Assembly (NCBI RefSeq): GCF_900110225.1
Contig: NZ_FOCW01000001.1
Location: 1,341,937 to 1,405,936 of the forward strand
From: Allobrachymonas denitrificans DSM 15123
GTDB taxonomy: Bacteria > Pseudomonadota > Gammaproteobacteria > Burkholderiales > Burkholderiaceae_C
Length of the DNA: 64,000 nt
Direction: 5' to 3'
Made by a program: the position numbers and the translations under genes. Below the pieces are notes generated by a model, which searched no databases, was not told where the DNA came from, and saw only the letters and a list, made by a program, of their open reading frames with translations. Positions 58,562-64,000 of this stretch are shown here, one piece after another (positions within the stretch are counted from its first letter, which is position 1; each line of letters begins with the position of its first letter).

Positions 58562-59614
58562 ATGAACGACCTGGACGCCATTGTTGCCAGCGCGCAGCAG
58601 AGTTTTGCCGAAGCCGCCACCCCGAACGACCTGGAAAACGCCAAGGCGCGTTTCCTGGGCAAGGCCGGCCAGATCACCGAGCTGATGAAGGGCATGGCCA
58701 AGCTGTCGGTGGAAGAAAAGAAAACCCGTGGCGCAGCCATCAACCAGGCCAAGCAGGCGATCGAGGCCGCGCTGACGGCACGCCGCAACGCCCTGGCCGA
58801 AGCCGAGCTGCAGGCGCAGCTGCAAGCCGAAGCGCTGGACGTGACGCTGCCCGGCCGCACACGCGGTGCCGGCGGCCTGCACCCGGTCACGCTGACACTG
58901 GAGCGTATCGAGTCCATCTTCGGCTCCATGGGCTTTGAAGTGGCGCGCGGCCCCGAGATCGAATCCGACTGGTTCAACTTCACCGCGCTGAACACGCCCG
59001 AAGACCATCCGGCCCGCTCCATGCACGACACCTTCTATGTGGAAGGCGGCAACGAAAAGGCTCCCAACCTGCTGCGCACACACACCAGCCCGATGCAGAT
59101 CCGCCATGCCGTGCAGCATGTGAAACGCCACCGCGGCCTGCTGGATGCCGGCCAGACCATGCCCGAGATCCGCGTGATCGCCCCCGGCCGCACCTACCGC
59201 GTGGACAGCGATGCCACGCACTCTCCCATGTTCCACCAGTGCGAAGGCCTCTGGATCGGCCAGAACATCAGCTTCAAGGACCTGAAGGTGGTGTTCACCG
59301 ACTTCTGCCGCACCTTTTTCGAGAGCGATGACCTGGTGCTGCGCTTCCGCCCGAGCTTCTTCCCGTTCACCGAGCCCAGCGCCGAGATCGACATCCAGTT
59401 CCAGAGCGGCCCGCTGGCCGGCAAGTGGCTGGAAGTGGCCGGCAGCGGCCAGACGCACCCCAACGTGGTGCGCAACATGGGGCTGGACCCCGAACAGTAC
59501 ATCGGCTTTGCCTTCGGCATGGGCCTGGACCGTTTCACCATGCTGCGCTATGGCGTGAACGATCTGCGCCTGTTCTTTGACGGCGACGTGCGCTTCCTCA
59601 GCCAGTTCCGCTGA
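58562..59614 (+). CDS. pheS: Phenylalanyl-tRNA synthetase, alpha subunit
   Basis: A 350-residue class II catalytic subunit. An N-terminal helical arm (1-85) binds tRNA. The core shows [26 protein letters not shown], and motif 3 [22 protein letters not shown]. It forms the alpha2-beta2 enzyme with PheT. No phenylalanine-rich leader peptide was found in the 290-base gap to rplT, unlike E. coli pheM. Confidence 0.97.
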   Translation: MNDLDAIVASAQQSFAEAATPNDLENAKARFLGKAGQITELMKGMAKLSVEEKKTRGAAINQAKQAIEAALTARRNALAEAELQAQLQAEALDVTLPGRTRGAGGLHPVTLTLERIESIFGSMGFEVARGPEIESDWFNFTALNTPEDHPARSMHDTFYVEGGNEKAPNLLRTHTSPMQIRHAVQHVKRHRGLLDAGQTMPEIRVIAPGRTYRVDSDATHSPMFHQCEGLWIGQNISFKDLKVVFTDFCRTFFESDDLVLRFRPSFFPFTEPSAEIDIQFQSGPLAGKWLEVAGSGQTHPNVVRNMGLDPEQYIGFAFGMGLDRFTMLRYGVNDLRLFFDGDVRFLSQFR

Positions 59615-59689
59615 TACCGGCAGCGGCGCCCGGTGCGCCGCCTGCCAAGCCCCGTTGTCCGAACGTCCCCCGAATTTTCCGAGAACACC

Positions 59690-62116
59690 ATGCAATTTCC
59701 CGAATCCTGGCTCCGCAGCTTCTGCAACCCTTCGCTCACCACCCAGCAACTGGCCGATACCCTGACCATGGCCGGCCTGGAAGTGGAAGAGCTGTCGCCC
59801 GTGGCGCCGCCCTTCTCCTCCATCGTGATCGGCGAGATCAAGGAAGCCGAACAGCACCCCGATGCCGACCGCCTGCGCGTGTGCAAGGTGGATGTCGGCC
59901 AGCCGGAGCTGCTGCAGATCGTATGCGGCGCACCGAACGCCCGCGTCGGCATCCGTGTGCCCTGCGCGCTGGTGGGCGCCGAATTGCCGCCCGGCGAGGA
60001 TGGCAAGCCCTTCAAGATCAAGGTGGGCAAGCTGCGTGGCGTGGAGAGCTACGGCATGCTGTGCTCGGCACGCGAACTGCAGCTGTCCGAAGACCACGGC
60101 GGCCTGCTGGAACTGGCAGCTGATGCGCCGATTGGCCAGAACATTCGCGAACACCTGGATCTGGACGACACCCTGTTCACCCTCAAGCTCACGCCCAACC
60201 TGGCGCACTGCCTGAGCGTGTACGGCGTGGCGCGCGAAGTGTCGGCCCTGACCGGCGCGCCGCTGCAGGCCCTGCCCGAAGCGCAGGTGCCGGTGACGGC
60301 CAGCGCGCAGGTGCAGGTGGACGTGCAGGCGCCCGATCTGTGCGGGCGCTTCAGCGGCCGCGTGATCACCGGCGTGAATACCGATGCGAAGACGCCCGCC
60401 TGGATGGTGGACCGTCTGGCGCGCTGCGGCCAGCGCAGCGTGTCTGCCCTGGTGGACATCTCCAACTACGTGATGTTCGAGCTGGGCCAGCCCTCTCATA
60501 TCTTCGATGCCGACAAGATTGCCGGCTCTGCCCTGCACGTGCGCTGGGGCAAGCCAGGTGAACAGCTCAAGCTGCTCAACGGCAATACCGTGACGCTGGA
60601 CGACACCGTGGGCGTCATCGCCGACGACAAGGAAGTGGAATCGCTGGCCGGCATCATGGGTGGCGATGCCACTTCGGTGAGCGATGACACGAAGAATGTG
60701 TATGTCGAGGTCGCTTTCTGGTGGCCCAAGGCCGTGGCCGGCCGTTCGCGCCGCTATAACTTCAGCACCGATGCCGGTCACCGCTACGAGCGCGGCGTGG
60801 ATCCGGCACGCACGCTGCAGGTGGTCGAGCGCATCAGCCAGCTGATTCTGGAGATCTGCGGCGGCCAGGCCGGCCCGTCCAGCGACGTGCAGCCCCATAT
60901 GCCGCAACCGCAGCCGGTGACGCTGCGCGTGGAACGTGCCTGCAAGGTGATCGGCATGCCGGTGACCGAGCAGCAGTGCCTGCAGGCACTGCTGGGCCTG
61001 GGCCTGCCCACCACGGCCAGCAATGGCGTGATTACCGTGACGCCGCCCACCTACCGCTTCGACCTGCAGCTGGAAGAGGACCTGATCGAGGAAGTGATCC
61101 GCGTGATCGGCTACGAAAAGCTGCCGACTACGCCGCCGCAGGCGCCCATCACGCCCAAGCTGCGCCGCGAAACCGAGCGCAACCCCTATGCCGTGCGCCG
61201 CCAGCTGGCCGGCCTGGGCTATCAGGAAACCATCAACTACAGCTTCGTGGAAGAACGCTGGGAGAACGAGCTGGCGGGCAACACCAGCCCGATCAGGCTG
61301 ATGAACCCGATCGCCAGCCAGATGAGCGTGATGCGCTCCTCGCTGATCGGCTCGCTGCTGAACGTGGTGAAGTTCAACCTGGACCGCAAGGCCAGCCGCG
61401 TGCGCGTGTTTGAAGTGGGCGCGGTGTTCCTGCGTGACGACTCCGTGGTGGAAAGCGACAGCACGGTGGCCGGTTTTGCCCAGCCCACGCGCGTGGCCGG
61501 CATGGCCTATGGCCCGGTGCAGGCGCTGCAGTGGAGCAGCAAGGACAGCGCAGTCGATTTCTACGACGTGAAAGGCGACGTGGAAGCGCTGCTGGCGCCG
61601 CTGCGTGCCACTTTCGAGCCGGCCGAGCACCCTGCCCTGCATCCGGGCCGCTGCGCGCGCGTGCTGGTGGATGGCAAGGCGATCGGCTTTGTCGGCGAAC
61701 TGCATCCGCGCTGGCGCCAGGCCTATGAGCTACCGCAGGCGCCGGTGGTGTTTGAACTGGACTGGGAAGCCGTGCTGCAGCGTCCGCTGCCGAAGTTTGC
61801 TTCCGTCTCCAAATACCAGGCGGCCGAGCGTGACATTGCCGTGATCGTGAAGGAATCGGTGACGCATGATGCGCTGCTGGCTGCCGCCATGGCAGCGCCC
61901 ACGCAGGGCACGCTGCGCAGCGCCGTGGTGTTCGATGTGTTCCGCGCCGGCAAGAACAGCCAGGCCGACTGGCTGGCCGCCGACGAGAAGAGCGTGGCGA
62001 TCCGCCTGCAGTTCCTGAACGAGGCCGCTGCGCACACCGACGAATCGCTGGAAACCGCCCGCCAGGCTGTGCTGCAGCAGCTGGCCAGCAGCGTCGGTGC
62101 CCGCCTGCGCGGCTAA
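59690..62116 (+). CDS. pheT: Phenylalanyl-tRNA synthetase, beta subunit
   Basis: 808 residues from ATG 59690. The N-terminal OB-fold tRNA-binding domain (about 40-150) has HPDADRLRVCKVDVG. The B3/B4 editing region, B5 and catalytic-like domain follow, and the C-terminal FDX-ACB anticodon domain starts SKYQAAERDIAVIV. The subunit edits Tyr-tRNA-Phe. It is read with pheS 75 bases upstream. Confidence 0.97.
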   Translation: MQFPESWLRSFCNPSLTTQQLADTLTMAGLEVEELSPVAPPFSSIVIGEIKEAEQHPDADRLRVCKVDVGQPELLQIVCGAPNARVGIRVPCALVGAELPPGEDGKPFKIKVGKLRGVESYGMLCSARELQLSEDHGGLLELAADAPIGQNIREHLDLDDTLFTLKLTPNLAHCLSVYGVAREVSALTGAPLQALPEAQVPVTASAQVQVDVQAPDLCGRFSGRVITGVNTDAKTPAWMVDRLARCGQRSVSALVDISNYVMFELGQPSHIFDADKIAGSALHVRWGKPGEQLKLLNGNTVTLDDTVGVIADDKEVESLAGIMGGDATSVSDDTKNVYVEVAFWWPKAVAGRSRRYNFSTDAGHRYERGVDPARTLQVVERISQLILEICGGQAGPSSDVQPHMPQPQPVTLRVERACKVIGMPVTEQQCLQALLGLGLPTTASNGVITVTPPTYRFDLQLEEDLIEEVIRVIGYEKLPTTPPQAPITPKLRRETERNPYAVRRQLAGLGYQETINYSFVEERWENELAGNTSPIRLMNPIASQMSVMRSSLIGSLLNVVKFNLDRKASRVRVFEVGAVFLRDDSVVESDSTVAGFAQPTRVAGMAYGPVQALQWSSKDSAVDFYDVKGDVEALLAPLRATFEPAEHPALHPGRCARVLVDGKAIGFVGELHPRWRQAYELPQAPVVFELDWEAVLQRPLPKFASVSKYQAAERDIAVIVKESVTHDALLAAAMAAPTQGTLRSAVVFDVFRAGKNSQADWLAADEKSVAIRLQFLNEAAAHTDESLETARQAVLQQLASSVGARLRG

Positions 62117-62166
62117 GTTGGCATCATTTCTGCGAGAATCACCGGAACTGAAAGCACAGGACAGTC

Positions 62167-62502
62167 ATGGAAATTGCACTCGACTCCCTCGAAACCCCGA
62201 CGCTGACCAAGGCCCAGCTGGCCGAGAAGCTGTTCGACAACATCGGCCTGAACAAACGCGAGGCCAAGGACATGGTCGACGCCTTCTTCGACCTGATCGC
62301 GCAGGAACTGGTCAAGGGCAATGATGTGAAGATCTCCGGCTTCGGCAACTTCCAGTTGCGCGCCAAGTCGCCGCGGCCGGGCCGCAACCCGCGTACGGGC
62401 GAACTGATCTCGATCGAGGCCCGCCGTGTGGTGACTTTTCATGCGAGCCACAAGCTGAAGGCGATCGTGCAAGGGGACGAGGGAGCGGCTGAAGAAGAGT
62501 GA
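62167..62502 (+). CDS. ihfA: Integration host factor, alpha subunit
   Basis: A 111-residue HU/IHF-fold protein. [16 protein letters not shown], the helical dimer part, and the DNA-minor-groove beta-arm region [20 protein letters not shown] with its intercalating Pro are present. IHF bends DNA at specific sites and supports recombination and sigma-54 promoters. It follows pheT by 50 bases, as in many proteobacteria. The short C-terminal tail is acidic. Confidence 0.97.
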   Translation: MEIALDSLETPTLTKAQLAEKLFDNIGLNKREAKDMVDAFFDLIAQELVKGNDVKISGFGNFQLRAKSPRPGRNPRTGELISIEARRVVTFHASHKLKAIVQGDEGAAEEE

Positions 62503-62805
62503 TTTCTTCGCCGGCTCAATTTTCCCTTACAGGGACCGCGCTTGCGGTCCTTTTTTCATGTGGCTTCTGAGAATTTTTCGTGCCGCGATGCGTCATAACT
62601 AAGAAATCACTTGAAGTATTCCGGTTCGTGCCTGTCTGCCCATCCTCTGCGCAATGCTTGGTCAGACTTGGGGCGCAGATTGAAAAAACACTGCAGAATC
62701 ATCCTCTAAGCGCTGTTTTTGAAACCCCACCTTCACAAACAGGCGCAACTTTAGGATATGCTATGGGTTTGCAGCACCTGAGTCGCTGCGTGTATTGCTG
62801 TTGCC
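62503..62805 (+). other. Non-coding gap between ihfA and the MerR-type gene
   Basis: About 300 bases hold the ihfA terminator and then an AT-richer stretch with no credible gene, leading to the MerR-type gene. In many relatives this regulator follows ihfA much more closely. I see no clear promoter or element beyond the terminator. Confidence 0.5.
62533..62556 (+). terminator. Terminator of the pheST-ihfA unit
   Basis: GGACCGC/GCGGTCC with loop GCTT is followed by six T. Confidence 0.92.
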
Positions 62806-63267
62806 ATGAGCACCCCCACTCCGAATCTTCCCGCCATTCCTGCCAAACGCTACTTCACCATCGGGGAAGTCGCCGAGCTCTGCGGTGTCAAACCGCACGT
62901 GCTGCGTTATTGGGAGCAGGAATTTACCCAGCTCAACCCCATGAAGCGCCGCGGCAACCGCCGCTACTACCAGCACCACGAAGTGCTGATGGTGCGCCGC
63001 ATCCGCGATCTGCTCTATGAGCAGGGATTCACCATCAGCGGTGCGCGGCACCAGCTGGAGATGAACAAGGGCAAGGCGGGAGCGGCTGCTGCTGAGACCA
63101 ATGGCTCCGCCACTGCAGTTGCCATTGATGGCGCTGGCGTGGCACCTGCGACCGCGACTGCTGGCAGCGAGGCGATTCCGGTCAGCAACACTACTGATAG
63201 CGAGCCGATTGCGGATGTAGCCAGCCTGCGCCGCGAATTGCAGGCGATTCTGTCGTTCCTGGCGTGA
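62806..63267 (+). CDS. MerR-family transcriptional regulator
   Basis: 153 residues. The N-terminal winged helix-turn-helix (about 15-85) reads YFTIGEVAELCGVKPHVLRYWEQEF with RGNRRYYQHHEVLMVRRIRDLLYEQGFTISGAR. A flexible Ala/Thr-rich tail (about 90-130) and a short helix LRRELQAILSFL follow. It is the usual regulator next to ihfA in beta- and gammaproteobacteria; its targets are not known. It lacks metal-binding cysteines in the C-terminal part, so it is not a metal sensor of MerR type. Confidence 0.92.
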   Translation: MSTPTPNLPAIPAKRYFTIGEVAELCGVKPHVLRYWEQEFTQLNPMKRRGNRRYYQHHEVLMVRRIRDLLYEQGFTISGARHQLEMNKGKAGAAAAETNGSATAVAIDGAGVAPATATAGSEAIPVSNTTDSEPIADVASLRRELQAILSFLA

Positions 63268-63360
63268 GGCTGTGGGCTGACCGCCTAGTGTCAGACGGAA
63301 CACGGAAAACTTCCCCCCAAGCCCGCCCTTCTCCCCAACGACAGAAAATTTTCGACGTCT

Positions 63361-63389
63361 TTTCAAAACACCAAAAATCAGCATATAAT
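63361..63389 (+). promoter_or_regulatory. Promoter of tRNA-Pro(GGG)
   Basis: TATAAT (63384-63389) is 17 bases behind TTTCAA (63361-63366), a weak -35. The tRNA starts nine bases later. Confidence 0.6.
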
Positions 63390-63398
63390 TGATGTTCT

Positions 63399-63475
63399 CG
63401 GCGTGTGGCGCAGCCTGGTAGCGCACTTGCATGGGGTGCAAGGGGTCGCGAGTTCGAATCCCGCCACGCCGACCA
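63399..63475 (+). tRNA. tRNA-Pro, anticodon GGG
   Basis: A complete 77-base cloverleaf: acceptor CGGCGTG/CACGCCG, anticodon stem CTTGC/GCAAG with loop ATGGGGT giving GGG, T-loop TTCGAAT and encoded CCA. It completes the set of three proline isoacceptors in the window. Confidence 0.97.
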
Positions 63476-63481
63476 TAAAAC

Positions 63482-63523
63482 CAAGGGCCTGATTCTGCAA
63501 AGAATCAGGCCCTTGTTCTTTTT
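63482..63523 (+). terminator. Terminator of tRNA-Pro(GGG)
   Basis: A 15-bp stem (CAAGGGCCTGATTCT with AGAATCAGGCCCTTG) has loop GCAA and is followed by TTCTTTTT. Confidence 0.95.
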
Positions 63524-63661
63524 GCAGGCTCGCTACGACTATAAACCGAGAGAACTGACAACTACCGTGAATTTATCGGTAGCTCAGGGGAGCTCTTGCA
63601 GTCATACGGCACAAACGAGACGCCATCCCCTCTCCAGGAATGCAAAAAGCGTCGCCCGCTT

Positions 63662-64000
63662 TGTATTGACCCACTGAATTCCTGCACAGGTGTTATTGTT
63701 GAAGGAAACGACGATGAGTACCCTGATGGAAGACGATATCAAGCGCTGGACGGCCAAGCGTAAAACGGCCTTGGTCCTGGAGATCATCCAGGGCAAGACT
63801 ACGGTGGCAGAGGCCAGCCGTGCCTTTGACCTGCAGCCTTCAGAGCTGGAGCAATGGGTGGAAGAAGGCAAACGTGGCATGGAGAATGCCTTGCGTACCA
63901 ATCCGCTCGATGTGCGCCAGCAGTATGAGAAGAAGCTCAGTGACCTGCAGGAAGCCTACGGCGAAGCCATGCTGGAGCTGCGTGCCAGAAAAAAGCTGGC
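63662..64000 (+). mobile_element. Left end of an IS3-type insertion sequence (cut by window end)
   Basis: An OrfA-like transposase gene begins at 63714. The terminal inverted repeat cannot be verified because the right end is outside the window; TGTATTGACCCAC at 63662 is a candidate left end. It lies about 190 bases behind tRNA-Pro(GGG). Confidence 0.55.
63714..64000 (+). CDS. IS3-type transposase OrfA (partial, open at window end)
   Basis: The frame is open to the end (95 codons visible). GAAGGAAA precedes the ATG. A helix-turn-helix is visible: KRKTALVLEIIQGKTTVAEA, then FDLQPSELEQWVEEGKRGME. A helical, charged region (QQYEKKLSDLQEAYGEAMLE) follows, typical of the leucine-zipper part of OrfA. 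OrfA of IS3 elements is joined to OrfB by a programmed frameshift, which would be just outside the window. Confidence 0.8.
   Translation, partial: MSTLMEDDIKRWTAKRKTALVLEIIQGKTTVAEASRAFDLQPSELEQWVEEGKRGMENALRTNPLDVRQQYEKKLSDLQEAYGEAMLELRARKKL

Overview
The window reads as a chromosomal segment of a betaproteobacterium of the order Burkholderiales, most likely family Comamonadaceae. This rests on protein character and gene order: an argA of the two-domain AAK+GNAT type, the thrS-infC-rpmI-rplT-pheS-pheT-ihfA-merR block, an RNase II-like RNB protein, a thioesterase-GNAT fusion, a DUF6806-like protein and Ala-rich lipoprotein linkers. The DNA is GC-rich almost throughout. No rRNA, CRISPR array or prophage was seen. 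The genus cannot be fixed from the sequence alone.

Layout. 1-4036: the end of lptG, tRNA-Pro(CGG), a CysB-type regulator, a methionine aminotransferase, and two Ala-rich lipoproteins, one of which carries cytochrome c. 4228-8409: a large HrpA-type helicase. 8460-13330: the most unusual block. It holds a LuxR-type response regulator interrupted by an in-frame amber codon, a 454-base AT-rich region, then a four-gene set: a secreted protein of three 39-residue repeats, a small secreted two-cysteine protein, a CsgG/HfaB-like lipoprotein that continues into peptidoglycan-binding and DUF4384-like domains, and a Sel1-type repeat protein. This looks like an uncharacterised curli- or holdfast-like export locus. 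13538-19670: argA, ppk2, dsbB, tRNA-Arg(TCT), tRNA-Pro(TGG), a class III CoA-transferase and an RNB exonuclease. 20106-25883: rpoD, an FKBP lipoprotein, a CpdA-type phosphodiesterase, and an amino-acid ABC binding protein with its permease. 26117-29997: grpE-dnaK-dnaJ behind a near-consensus sigma-32 promoter.

30191-37192: nitronate monooxygenase, selD diverging from mnmH (the selenouridine route), acyl-CoA dehydrogenase and etfBA, with a 16-bp perfect palindrome in front of etfB. 37399-48761: MscS channel, HDAC-family deacetylase, MltB, SYLF lipoprotein, metY, ChrA transporter, tandem Usp protein, thioesterase-GNAT fusion, HSL-type esterase and a patatin-like protein. 49001-54518: a DUF697-like small protein, class I fumarase, murI, an Atg22/UMF1-type MFS protein and a DUF6806-like protein. 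54761-63267: a threonine-rich leader peptide plus terminator ahead of thrS (an apparent attenuator), infC with an AUA start, rpmI, rplT, pheST, ihfA and a MerR-type regulator. 63399-64000: tRNA-Pro(GGG) and the start of an IS3-type insertion sequence that runs off the window.

Most of the window is conserved housekeeping. The accessory signals are the 8.4-13.3 kb export locus, the IS at the right end, and several regulatory elements (Thr attenuator, etf palindrome, sigma-32 promoter). All functions are read from sequence motifs and family knowledge; no database search was run.
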